DNA of 64,000 nucleotides from Nocardioides deserti (GTDB lineage Bacteria; Actinomycetota; Actinomycetes; Propionibacteriales; Nocardioidaceae): NCBI RefSeq assembly GCF_014266025.1, contig NZ_JACMYC010000001.1, positions 124,001 through 188,000 of the forward strand. The letters run 5' to 3'. Position 1 is the stretch's first letter, and the number at the start of each line of letters is the position of its first letter. The position numbers were made by a program, and so were the translations under genes. Of this stretch, positions 15,733-31,115 are shown piece after piece. The notes under the pieces are model-generated. The model was not told where the DNA came from, ran no database searches, and saw nothing but the letters and a program-made list of their open reading frames with translations.

Positions 15733-18700
15733 ATGCCCTCCACCCCGTCCACCCGCCTGCGCGGCGGGCCGCTCGCGGTCCTGCTGACCGCGCTGGCCCT
15801 CGTGCTCGGCGCGCTGAGCGCCGGACCGGCCGCCGCGGCGACCGAGTTCGAGTTCTCCGGAATCGTCACCGACCCTCTCAGCGGTCCGCTGAGCGGGGTG
15901 ACCGTGACCGCGACTCGCACCGGCTCCACGACGCCGGTGACGGCGACCAGCGGCCAGGACGGCCGCTACCGGCTCACCTTGCCGGAGGGCAGCTACCAGG
16001 TCAGCTACGCGAAGACCGACTACGTCACCGAGTGGTGGGCGGACAAGCCGTCCGCTGCGACCGCGACCGCCGTCACCGGGCAGGACACCGCCGCGGACGT
16101 GTCGCTCGACCGCAGCACCGCGCCGATCACCGGCACGGTGCGCTCGTCCCAGGCCGGCACGCCGCCGATCGAGGGCGTCACGGTGACCGTCCAGCGCCGG
16201 AGCGTGACGGCCGACGGTCCCGAGTACGCCGTCGTCGGCACGGACACCACGAAGGCGAACGGTTCCTTCTCCGTTCCGGTGCGGTGGGGCGACGGCTATG
16301 TCGTCGGCTTCACCGGGGCGACGGCGTTCCAGGACGAGTGGTACGACGGCAAGTCCTCGAAGGACGCCGCCACGTCGCTGACCGTCGCGGCCCGCACGGG
16401 CCGATCCCTGGGCACCATCGACCTCGACCGGGCCAACCGGGAGGCGGGCATCGCAGGCACGGTCGCCACGTCCGCGGGCCGACCGATCGACGACGCAACG
16501 GTCGAGGTCTTCTCCTTCCGGGTGGACGGTGACGGCCAGCAGATCTGGGCGGAGGTCGCAGAGGCCTCCACGGCGCCCGACGGCACCTACTCCCTCGACG
16601 GGCTGACCCCCGGGACCTATCGGGTGAAGTTCTCCAAGGCCGGCCACACCGACCTGGTCCACGGCGGCGGCCGACAGGTGGACGAGGGCTCGGACCTCAA
16701 GCTCGCCGACGGCGAGCAGCGCACCGGCGTCGACGCCACGCTCGCCCTGCCCGGTCGGGTGACCGGCCGCCTGGTCAACAGCGACGGCACGCCGCACGCC
16801 GCCCAGCCCACCACGGTGACGTTCCTGCGCGAGCTCCGGACCCGCGAGCCCGAGACGAACGTGATCCGTACCGCCTGGATCGGAGCCGGCTCTGCGACCA
16901 CCGACACGAACGGCTACTACGAGCTCGCCCTGCCGGCCGGCACCTACCGCGCCAAGGTCACCCTGCCCGGCCTGGGCGAGGGCTTCCTGCCGGGCCTGGT
17001 CGGCCTGGACCGGGCCGCCGACGTCGTCGTGACGGCCGAGAAGGTCACCGCCGTGCCGGCCCGCACGATCGCGGTCAGCACGCTCTCCGGTGCGGTCCGC
17101 AACCAGCAGGGCACAGGCGTGAGCGGCGTGGACATCGCCGCATACTACCGGCTCGTCACCGACATCCGCGACGGCGTCGCCATCACCACCGACGTCGCCA
17201 ACCCCGTCGCGCGGGCGACGACGGCGGCCGACGGCACGTACGCCATGCGCGTTGCGCACCGGTCCTACCGGGTCGCCGCCTCCGGGCGCGTCAACGGCCA
17301 GGACTACACCGTCTACTGGCCGAGCGCCGGGACCCGAGAGGCTGCGACCGACGTGCCCGTCACCGGCGCGACCCGCGACATCAACTTCGTCGTCAGCCGC
17401 TCCCAGGTGCAGAACCTCGTGCCGCCGTGGATCGCCGGCGGCGCCAAGGGCGGCTCCACGCTGACCGCCCGCAAGGGCAGCTGGACGCCGGGCACGACGC
17501 TTGCGGTGCAGTGGCTGGCCAACGGCTCGCCGATCAGCGGCGCGACCGGCGACACCTACACGCCCTCCATGTTCACCTCGGGTGTGCGTTACGCGATCCG
17601 GGTCACTGCCACCCAGGCAGGCCTCGAGCCGTTGACGCTCACCTCGCAGGAGACCGGTCCGAGCGCCGGCTTCCTGAGCTCTGCGGCGTTCGAGAACCGG
17701 CTCGTGCCGGTCGTGCTCGGCACCCCGGCGACCGGCTCGACGCTCACCGCGAGCAACGGCGAGTGGAGCACCACGCCGACCGCGTTCGCCTACCAGTGGA
17801 CCGCCGACGGGACCGACATCGCCGGCGCGACGGCGAAGACGTTCGACCCGACCGAGGCGCAGGTCGGCCGCCGGATCGCGGTCGAGGTCACGGCGACCGG
17901 CGGCGGCACGGCGACGGCCACCTCGGCCGCCACCCCGCCCGTCACGCGCGCCGCGATCACCAACCGCGTGCTGCCCACCGTCACGGGCACCCCCCGCGAG
18001 GGCGAGAAGCTCACCACCACCGGTGGCACGTGGTCGGTCGACGGCCCGACGCTGGCCTACCAGTGGCTCGCCGACGGCACGCCGATCGCCGGCGCGACCA
18101 CCGGCGAGCTGCTGCTCGGCGCCGCCCAGGTCGGCAAGCAGGTCTCGGTGCGGGTCACCGCCACCAAGACCGGCCTCACCGCGGGCAGCGCGGAGTCCGC
18201 CCGGACCGCCGCGGTGGTCGCCGACCTTGACGAGCTCGTCAACACGGCACGGCCGACGATCACGGGTACGCCGGTCGTCGGCGGCACGCTCGTCGCCTCG
18301 GCCGGCACCTGGACGCCGGCGCCGGCATCGGTGACCTACCAGTGGCGGGCCGACGGCACCCCGATCGCGGGCGCGACCGGCGCGTCGTACTCCCCGACGA
18401 GCGCGGTCCTCGGCCGGCAGCTCACCGTCGTCGTGACCGCCCGCCGCGTCGGCCACCAGGACGCCACCGCCACCTCGCTGCCCACCGCCGCCGTGGCGGA
18501 CAGGCCGGTCACCGTCGTCGGCGGCCCGACGGTCAGGGGCAAGGCACGGGTGGGCGCCCTGCTGGTCGCCGACGCCGGGTCCTCGGTCCCGGGCGACGCG
18601 ACCGCGACGTACCAGTGGCTCCGCGACGGCCGCGCCATCGCCGGCGCGACCGGCGGGACCTACCGGGTCACCACCGACGACCTCGGCCGGCGGATCGGCG

Positions 18701-19041
18701 TCCGGGTGACCTACACCCACCCGACCCGCGCGACGACCCAGCGCACCGCCTCCCTCGGCGCGCTGGTCAAGGCGACGCCGCGGCTGCGGCTGGCGAAGAA
18801 CGCGAACGGCCGCAAGGCGGTGCTGCGGCTCGTCGTCACCGCCACCGGGGCCGACCCGACCGGTCGCGTCCGGGTGCTCGAGCGGGGCCGCGTGGTCGCC
18901 ACCGGGCGGCTCCAGGACGGCCGGGTCCGCCTGGTCGTCAAGAAGCTGACCGACGGGATGCACGCCTTCACCGTCAAGTACGCCGGTGACCGGCTGACGG
19001 CGTCCGGCCAGAGAAAGGTCCGGGTGAGCATCCCCGGCTGA
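15733..19041 (+). CDS. Large secreted multi-domain beta-sandwich protein (carboxypeptidase-regulatory-like and Ig-like repeats)
   Basis: An 1102-residue secreted protein. Residues 1-36 are a signal peptide ending GPAAAA. About 38-560 hold repeated carboxypeptidase-regulatory/CnaB-like domains (FSGIVTDPLSGPLSGVTVTA, GRYRLTLPEGSYQVSY, NGYYELALPAGTYRAKV). About 565-1010 contain five similar Ig-like repeats, each with a YQW-x-ADG-x-x-IAGAT core and a GRR/K...VRVTAT strand. The C-terminal 90 residues are a final Ig-like domain. No LPXTG motif, membrane anchor or enzyme domain is seen, so release or non-covalent wall binding is likely. The ATG at 15733 follows GAGAGGTGAC. Upstream, 15579-15732 holds no gene. 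Adhesin or matrix roles are guesses from architecture. Confidence 0.85.
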   Translation: MPSTPSTRLRGGPLAVLLTALALVLGALSAGPAAAATEFEFSGIVTDPLSGPLSGVTVTATRTGSTTPVTATSGQDGRYRLTLPEGSYQVSYAKTDYVTEWWADKPSAATATAVTGQDTAADVSLDRSTAPITGTVRSSQAGTPPIEGVTVTVQRRSVTADGPEYAVVGTDTTKANGSFSVPVRWGDGYVVGFTGATAFQDEWYDGKSSKDAATSLTVAARTGRSLGTIDLDRANREAGIAGTVATSAGRPIDDATVEVFSFRVDGDGQQIWAEVAEASTAPDGTYSLDGLTPGTYRVKFSKAGHTDLVHGGGRQVDEGSDLKLADGEQRTGVDATLALPGRVTGRLVNSDGTPHAAQPTTVTFLRELRTREPETNVIRTAWIGAGSATTDTNGYYELALPAGTYRAKVTLPGLGEGFLPGLVGLDRAADVVVTAEKVTAVPARTIAVSTLSGAVRNQQGTGVSGVDIAAYYRLVTDIRDGVAITTDVANPVARATTAADGTYAMRVAHRSYRVAASGRVNGQDYTVYWPSAGTREAATDVPVTGATRDINFVVSRSQVQNLVPPWIAGGAKGGSTLTARKGSWTPGTTLAVQWLANGSPISGATGDTYTPSMFTSGVRYAIRVTATQAGLEPLTLTSQETGPSAGFLSSAAFENRLVPVVLGTPATGSTLTASNGEWSTTPTAFAYQWTADGTDIAGATAKTFDPTEAQVGRRIAVEVTATGGGTATATSAATPPVTRAAITNRVLPTVTGTPREGEKLTTTGGTWSVDGPTLAYQWLADGTPIAGATTGELLLGAAQVGKQVSVRVTATKTGLTAGSAESARTAAVVADLDELVNTARPTITGTPVVGGTLVASAGTWTPAPASVTYQWRADGTPIAGATGASYSPTSAVLGRQLTVVVTARRVGHQDATATSLPTAAVADRPVTVVGGPTVRGKARVGALLVADAGSSVPGDATATYQWLRDGRAIAGATGGTYRVTTDDLGRRIGVRVTYTHPTRATTQRTASLGALVKATPRLRLAKNANGRKAVLRLVVTATGADPTGRVRVLERGRVVATGRLQDGRVRLVVKKLTDGMHAFTVKYAGDRLTASGQRKVRVSIPG

Positions 19042-19095
19042 GGCGGAGGCTGGGTCGCAGGCCCGCGCGATGTCGGAGGCCGGGGACGGACCGGG

Positions 19096-19101
19096 GATAC
19101 T
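19096..19101 (+). promoter_or_regulatory. -10 box, leaderless promoter of hisI
   Basis: GATACT ends 6 bases before the GTG of hisI, following the window's leaderless pattern, though the first base departs from TANNNT. Confidence 0.5.
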
Positions 19102-19107
19102 GAGCAG

Positions 19108-19455
19108 GTGAGCTCCCTGGCCCCCGACATCGCCGACCGCCTCAAGCGCACCGCCGACGGGCTGGTGCCGGCGGTGGTGCAGCAGCACGACACCGGTGAG
19201 GTGCTGATGCTGGGCTGGATGGACGACGAGGCGCTGCACCGCACGCTGACCACCGGGCGCGCGACGTACTGGTCGCGCTCGCGCCAGGAGTACTGGCTCA
19301 AGGGCGAGACCTCCGGCCACGTGCAGTGGGTCAAGGAGGTCCGCCTCGACTGCGACGGCGACACCCTGCTGGTGAAGGTCGACCAGGAGGGCGCCGCCTG
19401 CCACACCGGCGACCGCACCTGCTTCGACGCGGTGGAGCTGCGGACCCGTGGCTGA
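19108..19455 (+). CDS. hisI: Phosphoribosyl-AMP cyclohydrolase
   Basis: A 115-residue monofunctional HisI that opens the purine ring of PR-AMP in histidine synthesis. Zinc and magnesium motifs are visible: [18 protein letters not shown] (DxDxD-type) and [12 protein letters not shown] with the metal-binding Cys/His residues. [20 protein letters not shown] is the family core. There is no HisE domain. It is detached from the his operon and instead heads the trp block; its stop overlaps the next gene by 8 bases, so one transcript probably carries both. Confidence 0.96.
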   Translation: MSSLAPDIADRLKRTADGLVPAVVQQHDTGEVLMLGWMDDEALHRTLTTGRATYWSRSRQEYWLKGETSGHVQWVKEVRLDCDGDTLLVKVDQEGAACHTGDRTCFDAVELRTRG

Positions 19456-20038
19456 CCAGCGCCCGCGCCGTACCTTCGGCCCCGTCGTCCTCGCCGGGCT
19501 GGCCGGCGCGACCCTGGCCGCCGTCGGCGGGAGCCGCTCCTGGGCCGAGGCCGAGGCGGGTGGCGGGGTCGCCGCCTCCGTCGCCGGCTACGCGGCCGGC
19601 GACACCGGCGAGATGCCGGCCGCCACCGCGCTCGCGCTCGTGGTGCTGGCCTGCTGGGGCGTGGTGCTGGTGACCCGGCGCCGCGTGCGCCGCGCGGTCG
19701 CCCTGCTCGGGGCGGTCGCCGCGGTCGGGCTCGTCGTGGCGGTCGTCGTCGGCTGGTCCTCCACCGTCGACGACGCGCGCGCGGCGTACGCCGCCGCGGA
19801 ACCCGCCCCCGAGATCGGCCGCACCGCGTGGTCCTGGGCCACCGCGCTCGGCTCGCTCGTCACGCTCGCCGCCTCGGTCGCCGCCGTGCGGTTCGTCCCT
19901 GCTTGGCCCGAGATGGGCAGCCGCTACGACGCGCCGGCCGGCGGGCCGGCGGCCGCTCCGGGGCCGGTCGCGCCGGAGGACGCCACCAACATCGACCTGT
20001 GGAAGGCGATGGACGAGGGGCGCGACCCGACGGCCTGA
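19448..20038 (+). CDS. Trp-operon-associated membrane protein (TIGR02234-like)
   Basis: A 196-residue protein with about four membrane helices (near 10-28, 55-75, 82-102 and 128-150) and a soluble C-terminal tail rich in Ala/Pro that ends in [14 protein letters not shown]. Position between hisI and trpC, size and topology fit the actinobacterial Trp-biosynthesis-associated membrane family, whose job is unknown. In many relatives trpE lies just upstream; here hisI takes that place. The GTG start overlaps the hisI end by 8 bases. Confidence 0.8.
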   Translation: MADQRPRRTFGPVVLAGLAGATLAAVGGSRSWAEAEAGGGVAASVAGYAAGDTGEMPAATALALVVLACWGVVLVTRRRVRRAVALLGAVAAVGLVVAVVVGWSSTVDDARAAYAAAEPAPEIGRTAWSWATALGSLVTLAASVAAVRFVPAWPEMGSRYDAPAGGPAAAPGPVAPEDATNIDLWKAMDEGRDPTA

Positions 20039-20056
20039 GCGTGCGCCCCGTGTCGC

Positions 20057-20062
20057 TAGGAT
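20057..20062 (+). promoter_or_regulatory. -10 box ahead of the HGxxPAAW gene
   Basis: TAGGAT lies about 38 bases before the ATG, leaving a short leader with GAGGAG as ribosome-binding site. It suggests that the trpC-side genes have their own promoter. Confidence 0.5.
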
Positions 20063-20100
20063 CGGGGCGTCACCACGACCCACCATCGAGGAGTCCAAGC

Positions 20101-20295
20101 ATGTCTAGTGCCAACCACGGCAACACCCCCGCGGCCTGGACCGCCGTCGTGGTCGCCCTGCTCGGCTTCGTGGTCGGCGGCGTCGGGCTGATGCTCGACC
20201 CGGTCAGCTTCGTGGTGTTCTGGATCGGCGTCGCGATGGTCGTGGGCGCTCTGGTCCTCTTCGTCGCCATGGACAAGATGGGCTTCAACGAGTGA
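20101..20295 (+). CDS. HGxxPAAW family membrane microprotein
   Basis: A 64-residue protein with the name-giving motif HGNTPAAW at residues 6-13 and two hydrophobic helices (about 14-34 and 38-58). The family is found beside trp genes in actinobacteria and has no known function. The ATG at 20101 follows CGAGGAGTCC. A strong hairpin follows at 20301-20342, before trpC. Confidence 0.88.
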   Translation: MSSANHGNTPAAWTAVVVALLGFVVGGVGLMLDPVSFVVFWIGVAMVVGALVLFVAMDKMGFNE

Positions 20296-20300
20296 CCTCG

Positions 20301-20342
20301 CGGTGACCCGACCGTGGCGCCGCCCGGCGCCCGGGGTCACCG
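20301..20342 (+). terminator. Nested hairpin between the HGxxPAAW gene and trpC
   Basis: CGGTGACCC (20301-20309) pairs with GGGTCACCG (20334-20342), and inside it GGCGCC pairs with a second GGCGCC around GCCC. The element begins 5 bases after the HGxxPAAW stop and sits 44 bases before trpC. It could terminate or attenuate; no leader peptide with adjacent Trp codons is visible. Confidence 0.55.
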
Positions 20343-20386
20343 TCGGCGGCACCGCCGCCACCCGAACCACCTCCTGAGGAGCAGCC

Positions 20387-21165
20387 GTGTCCGTGCTCGA
20401 CGACATCGTCGACGGGGTCCGTGCCGACCTCGCCGAGCGCGAGGCGGCCCTGCCCCTCGCCGACGTGCGGGCGAGCCTCGCCGACGTGGACCCGCCGCGC
20501 GACCCGATGCCGCACTTCCGTGCGCCCGGCTCGAGCGTCATCGCCGAGGTCAAGCGGCGCAGCCCCAGCAAGGGCGACCTCGCCGACATCCCGGACCCCG
20601 CCGTGCTGGCGGGGGAGTACGCCGCCGGCGGGGCCGCCGCGATCAGCGTGCTGACCGAGCAGCGCCGCTTCGGCGGCAGCCTGGCCGACCTGCGCGCGGT
20701 CCGGGCCGCCGTCGACGTACCGCTCCTGCGCAAGGACTTCATCGTCTCGACCTACCAGCTCGTCGAGGCCCGCGCCGCCGGCGCCGACCTGGCGCTGCTG
20801 ATCGTGGCCGCGCTGCCGGGCGACGAGCTGCGTCGCCTCCACGACGAGGCCCGCGAGCTGGGGTTGACCGTGCTCGTCGAGGTGCACGACGAGCTCGAGA
20901 CCGAGCGCGCGGTCGAGCTCGGCGCCGAGCTGATCGGCGTCAACGCGCGCAACCTCAAGACGCTGGAGATCCACGCCGACACCTTCGGACGGCTCGCGCC
21001 GCTGGTGCCGGAGGATCGGGTCAAGGTGGCCGAGTCGGGGATCTTCTCCCCGGCCGACGTCGAGCGGTTCGTGGGCGAGGGCGCCCGCGCGGTGCTGGTC
21101 GGCGAGGCGCTGGTCAAGGACGGCGACCCGCAGGCCGCGGTGCGCGCGATGACAGGAGTGGGCGC

Positions 21166-21169
<4 letters not shown>
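20387..21169 (+). CDS. trpC: Indole-3-glycerol-phosphate synthase
   Basis: A 260-residue (beta/alpha)8 enzyme that closes the indole ring of CdRP. Marks: [15 protein letters not shown] (the EVKxxSPSxG motif with catalytic Lys), [22 protein letters not shown] (KDF motif), [10 protein letters not shown] and [12 protein letters not shown]. Complete and of normal length. GTG at 20387 follows TGAGGAGCAGCC. The TGA overlaps the trpB ATG by 4 bases. Confidence 0.96.
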
Positions 21170-22445
<1,276 letters not shown>

Positions 22446-22449
<4 letters not shown>

Positions 22450-23264
22450 GCGGCACGACGACGGCGACCGCGTTCGCGACGGCGCGTGCCGAGGGCCGGG
22501 CGGCGCTGGTCGGCTACCTCCCCGCCGGCTACCCCGACGTGGCCGGCGGCATCGACGCGCTGCGCACGCTGGTCGACGCCGGCTGCGACGTCATCGAGAT
22601 CGGCCTGCCCTACAGCGACCCGGTCATGGACGGCCCGACCATCCAGGCCGCGGCGCAGGCCGCGCTCGAGGGGGGTGTCCGCACCGCCGACGTGCTGCGC
22701 ACCGTCGAGGCCGTCGCCGCCACCGGCACGCCAACGCTGGTGATGACCTACTGGAACCCGGTCGAGCGCTACGGGGTGCCGCGGTTCGCCGCGGACCTCG
22801 CGAGCGCCGGGGGAGCGGGGCTGATCACCCCCGACCTCACGCCCGACAGCGCCCCGGAGTGGATCGCCGCCGCCGACGAGCACGGCCTGGACAAGGTCTT
22901 CCTGGTCGCGCCGTCGTCGACCGACGAGCGGATCGCGATGACCACCGCGGCCTGCCGCGGGTTCGTCTACGCCACCGGGATCATGGGCGTCACGGGCACC
23001 ACCCAGACCACCGCCGCCGGCGTCGCGCCGCTGGTCGCCCGCACCCGCGCGCTCAGCCCTGAGGGCTCCGACCTCCCGGTCGGCGTGGGCGTGGGGGTCA
23101 GCACCGGCGACCAGGCCGCCGACCTCGCCGAGCACGTCGACGGCGTCATCGTCGGCTCGGCGTTCGTGCGCCGCCTGCTCGACCACGCCGACGACCGCCC
23201 GGCGGGTCTGCGGGCACTGGCAGCCCTGGCCGAGGAGCTCGCATCGGGGGTCCGGCGTGGCTAG
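22446..23264 (+). CDS. trpA: Tryptophan synthase alpha chain
   Basis: A 272-residue (beta/alpha)8 enzyme that cleaves indoleglycerol phosphate. Catalytic E51 ([12 protein letters not shown]) and D62 ([10 protein letters not shown]) correspond to the known Glu/Asp pair. The phosphate loops are [10 protein letters not shown] and [10 protein letters not shown]. The frame is intact. The end overlaps the GTG of the Sco-type gene by 8 bases, continuing the operon. Confidence 0.97.
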
Positions 23265-23904
23265 GTCGGACCGGCGACGGTCCACCGTCCGCGCCTCGGT
23301 GGCCGCCGCGCTCGCCGCGGTCCTGCTCGCCGGGTGTGGCAGCGGGACCACCGGGAGCAGCGGCGGCGGGGACGACGACGACTTCACCGGCAGCGTCGTC
23401 GAGCCGCCGTTCGAGGTGGCAGCGACGCCGCTGACCGACACCGAGGGCGAGCCGTTCTCCCTGGCCGACGACACCGACGCGCGGCTGACGCTCGTCTTCT
23501 TCGGCTACACCCAGTGCCCCGACATCTGCCCGATGGTGATGCAGACGCTGACCTCCGGGCTCAACCGGCTCAGCGACGAGGAGCGCGAGCAGGTCGAGGT
23601 CGTCTTCGTGACGACCGACCCCGCGACCGACTCCGCCGGGGTGCTGCGCGACTACCTCGACCGGTTCGACCCGGCGTACGTCGGCGTGCGCAGCGACCTC
23701 GACACGACCGCGACCGTCGCGGAGTCGGTCGGCGTGTTCGTCGCCGACGGCGAGGAGCTGGAGTCCGGGGGCTACGACCTCGGCAGCCACGGCACCTACG
23801 TGATCGCCGTCGACGGCAACGACGAGGCGCCGATGTTCTGGCGGCAGGACACCTCCGCCGCGCAGTTCAGCTCCGACATCTCGGCCCTGCTGGGGGACGC
23901 GTGA
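23257..23904 (+). CDS. SCO1/SenC-type thioredoxin-fold lipoprotein
   Basis: A 215-residue lipoprotein with lipobox LLAGC near residue 26, a Gly/Asp linker, and a Sco domain with C87 and C91 (QCPDICPM, CxxxC) and H178 (GSHGTYV), the three copper ligands of the family. Relatives deliver copper to cytochrome c oxidase subunit II or act as thiol oxidoreductases on the outer face of the membrane. No oxidase genes are nearby; its place between trpA and lgt is an operon accident or reflects the need for Lgt to lipidate it. GTG at 23257 overlaps trpA. Confidence 0.92.
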   Translation: MARSDRRRSTVRASVAAALAAVLLAGCGSGTTGSSGGGDDDDFTGSVVEPPFEVAATPLTDTEGEPFSLADDTDARLTLVFFGYTQCPDICPMVMQTLTSGLNRLSDEEREQVEVVFVTTDPATDSAGVLRDYLDRFDPAYVGVRSDLDTTATVAESVGVFVADGEELESGGYDLGSHGTYVIAVDGNDEAPMFWRQDTSAAQFSSDISALLGDA

Positions 23905-24794
23905 GCGCGGACCTGGTCGCCGGCCTGGTCGCGCTGAGCATCCCGAGCCCCAGCGAGGGCACGTGGTACCTCGGTCCCGTGCCGCTGCGCGGCTACGCGC
24001 TCGCGATCATCCTCGGCATCGTCGTGGCGGTCTGGCTCTCCGAGCGCCGCTGGGTCGCCCGTGGCGGCACGCCCGGCGACATCCAGGACCTCGCGATCTG
24101 GGGAGTGCCCTTCGGCCTGGTCGGCGGCCGGCTCTACCACGTCGCCACCGACAGCGGCCGCTACTTCGGCGAGGGCAACAACCCCGTCACCGCGCTCTAC
24201 ATCTGGCGCGGCGGCCTGGGGGTCTGGGGCGCGATCGCGCTCGGCGCCCTCGGCGTCTACATCGGCGCCCGGCTCAAGGGCATCAAGCTGTTGCCGGTCC
24301 TGGACGCGATCGCCCCGACCGTGCTGGTCGCGCAGGCGATCGGCCGCTGGGGCAACTGGTTCAACCAGGAGCTGTTCGGCGGGCCGACCGACCTGCCGTG
24401 GGCGCTGGAGATCGACCCCGCGCACCGGCCCCCGGGCTACCTCGATCAGGCGACCTTCCACCCGACGTTCCTCTACGAGTGCCTGTGGAACCTCGCGGCG
24501 TTCGCCGTCGTCATCTGGCTCGACCGTCGGCTGCGGCTGGGCCACGGCCGGGTCGCCGCGCTTTATGTGATGGCCTACACGCTCGGCCGCGGCTGGATCG
24601 AGATGCTGCGCATCGACGACGTCGAGCTCTCCGACGTCGGCGGCCTGCGCTTCAACGTGTGGACCTCGATCGTGCTGTTCGTGCTCGCGGCGGCGTACTT
24701 CGCCTGGGCCACGCGCCGGCACCCGGGCCGGGAGACCAGCGTCCACACCGACGGACGTGAGGTCCGCGACGTCCGCGACGCCGTCGAGTCGTGA
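23901..24794 (+). CDS. lgt: Prolipoprotein diacylglyceryl transferase
   Basis: A 297-residue membrane enzyme with about seven helices that transfers diacylglycerol from phosphatidylglycerol to lipobox cysteines. Signature QAIGRWGNWFNQELFGGPT (GRxGNxxNxE) and RGGLGVWGAIALG are present, as are YLDQATFHPTFLYE and GRGWIEMLRIDD. The GTG at 23901 overlaps the Sco stop by 4 bases. The short charged C-terminus is normal for actinobacteria. It could lipidate the neighbouring Sco protein and the LivK-like protein in this window. Confidence 0.95.
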   Translation: MSADLVAGLVALSIPSPSEGTWYLGPVPLRGYALAIILGIVVAVWLSERRWVARGGTPGDIQDLAIWGVPFGLVGGRLYHVATDSGRYFGEGNNPVTALYIWRGGLGVWGAIALGALGVYIGARLKGIKLLPVLDAIAPTVLVAQAIGRWGNWFNQELFGGPTDLPWALEIDPAHRPPGYLDQATFHPTFLYECLWNLAAFAVVIWLDRRLRLGHGRVAALYVMAYTLGRGWIEMLRIDDVELSDVGGLRFNVWTSIVLFVLAAAYFAWATRRHPGRETSVHTDGREVRDVRDAVES

Positions 24795-24986
24795 CTTCGG
24801 GTCGCAACACGGTGGTAACCTGACGGCTCCGCGTGGGCCAACGTCGTCCCTGCACCTTTCTCAGCTCCTCGGGCCGATCCGGTCCGACCCGCTGAACCCT
24901 GCATGTGCCGACCAGCCGGCCGCCTCGTCCCGGAGCCTCCTCACCGAGCCTCCGTGCGGGGACCGGCTCGACGACGGGAGAACCCA
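24795..24986 (+). promoter_or_regulatory. gltB upstream region with candidate promoter
   Basis: No gene is seen in these 192 bases. TAACCT at 24816-24821 is a plausible -10 box and would give a leader of about 160 bases. Only weak stems are found in it, plus a direct repeat of GAGCCTCC. I could not identify a regulator site. Confidence 0.35.
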
Positions 24987-29523
<4,537 letters not shown>

Positions 29524-29531
<8 letters not shown>

Positions 29532-30993
29532 CCCCAAGGGATTCCTGAAGGAGGGTCGCGAGGTCGCGACCCGGCGCCCCGTCGAGGAGCGCGTCCAGGA
29601 CTGGAACGAGGTCTACCCGGGTTCGGCGGGTCGCGCGCTGCTGCCGATCATCGGGCCGCAGGCGAGCCGGTGCATGGACTGCGGCATCCCGTTCTGCCAC
29701 CAGGGCTGCCCGCTGGGCAACCTGATCCCGGAGTGGAACGACCTGGTCTGGCGCGACGACTGGGACGACGCGATCGACCGGCTGCACGCGACCAACAACT
29801 TCCCGGAGTTCACCGGCCGGCTCTGCCCCGCCCCGTGCGAGACGGCCTGCGTCCTGGGCATCAACCAGGACCCGGTGACGATCAAGAACATCGAGGTCAC
29901 GATCGCCGACCGCGCGTTCGACTCCGGGTACGTCCGGCCGCAGCCGCCGGAGTGGCTCTCGGGCCGCACCGTCGCGGTCATCGGCTCGGGCCCGGCGGGT
30001 CTCGCCGCCGCGCAGCAGCTCACCCGCGCCGGGCACACCGTCGCGGTCTACGAGCGGGCCGACAAGATCGGCGGGCTGATGCGCTACGGCATCCCCGAGT
30101 TCAAGATGGAGAAGAAGTACCTCGACCGGCGCCTCGACCAGATGCGCCGCGAGGGCACCGTCTTCCGGGCCGGCGTCGAGGTCGGCAGCGAGCAGCTGAC
30201 CGCAGAGATGCTGCGGGAGCGGTACGACGCCGTCGTCATCGCCATCGGCTCGACCGTCCCGCGCGACCTCCAGGCCACCGGCCGCGAGCTCGGCGGGATC
30301 CACCAGGCGATGGAGTTCCTCCCGCAGGCCAACCGGGCTGCGCTGGGGGAGACCGTCGAGGGCCAGATCACCGCGACCGGCAAGCACGTCGTCATCATCG
30401 GCGGCGGCGACACGGGCGCGGACTGCCTCGGGACCTCCACCCGCCAGGGCGCGGCCTCGGTCACGCAGCTGGAGATCATGCCCGAGCCGCCGGAGACCCG
30501 GCCCGCGGGACAGCCGTGGCCGACGTACCCGATGACCTTCCGCGTCTCCTCGGCCCACGAGGAGGGCGGCGAGCGGGTGTACGCCGTGTCGACGAAGGAG
30601 TTCCTCGGCGACGAGGGCGGCAACGTCCGCGCGCTGAAGCTGGTCGACGTGAAGTTCGAGGGCGGCAAGCTGGTCGAGATCGAGGGCACCGAGCGGGAGA
30701 TCCCGGCCGAGCTGGTGCTCTTCGCGATGGGCTTCACCGGTCCGGAGCGGCCCGGCCTGGTCGAGCAGCTCGGCGTCGACCTCGACGAGCGCGGCAACGT
30801 CGCTCGCGACTCCGGCTACCAGTCGTCGGTGCCCGGCGTCTTCGTCGCCGGCGACGCGGGCCGCGGGCAGTCGCTCATCGTGTGGGCGATCGCCGAGGGT
30901 CGCGCCGCGGCCGCCTCGGTCGACACCTACCTGACCGGGAAGACGGCCCTGCCGGCACCGGTCAAGCCGACCGACCGCCCCCTGATGGTCTGA
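29524..30993 (+). CDS. gltD: Glutamate synthase small subunit
   Basis: A 489-residue FAD/NADPH-binding subunit that feeds electrons to GltB. The N-terminus has two Cys clusters for 4Fe-4S centres ([17 protein letters not shown] and [13 protein letters not shown]). FAD is bound at [16 protein letters not shown] and NADPH at [15 protein letters not shown]. The C-terminal FAD motif [18 protein letters not shown] is intact. Complete. A long hairpin terminator follows at 31010-31044. Confidence 0.97.
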
Positions 30994-31009
30994 CCGAGCT
31001 CTGACCAGC

Positions 31010-31044
31010 GACCGGCCTGCGCCCTACTCGGGTGCAGGCCGGTC
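31010..31044 (+). terminator. Terminator of gltBD
   Basis: A nearly perfect 15-bp stem (31010-31024 with 31030-31044, one G-T pair) closes a 5-base loop TACTC, 17 bases behind the gltD stop. CCTGTGCTC follows, without a T-run. Confidence 0.85.
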
Positions 31045-31115
31045 CTGTGCTCGACCGCGCCGGGCGCGGGGCTTAGCGTGACGGGCCTCACCCGTCCTCG
31101 TCCCGGGAGCGCACC

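Noticed and set aside
20039..20386. Classical trp attenuator with a leader peptide
   Set aside because: No short frame with adjacent Trp codons is present before trpC.
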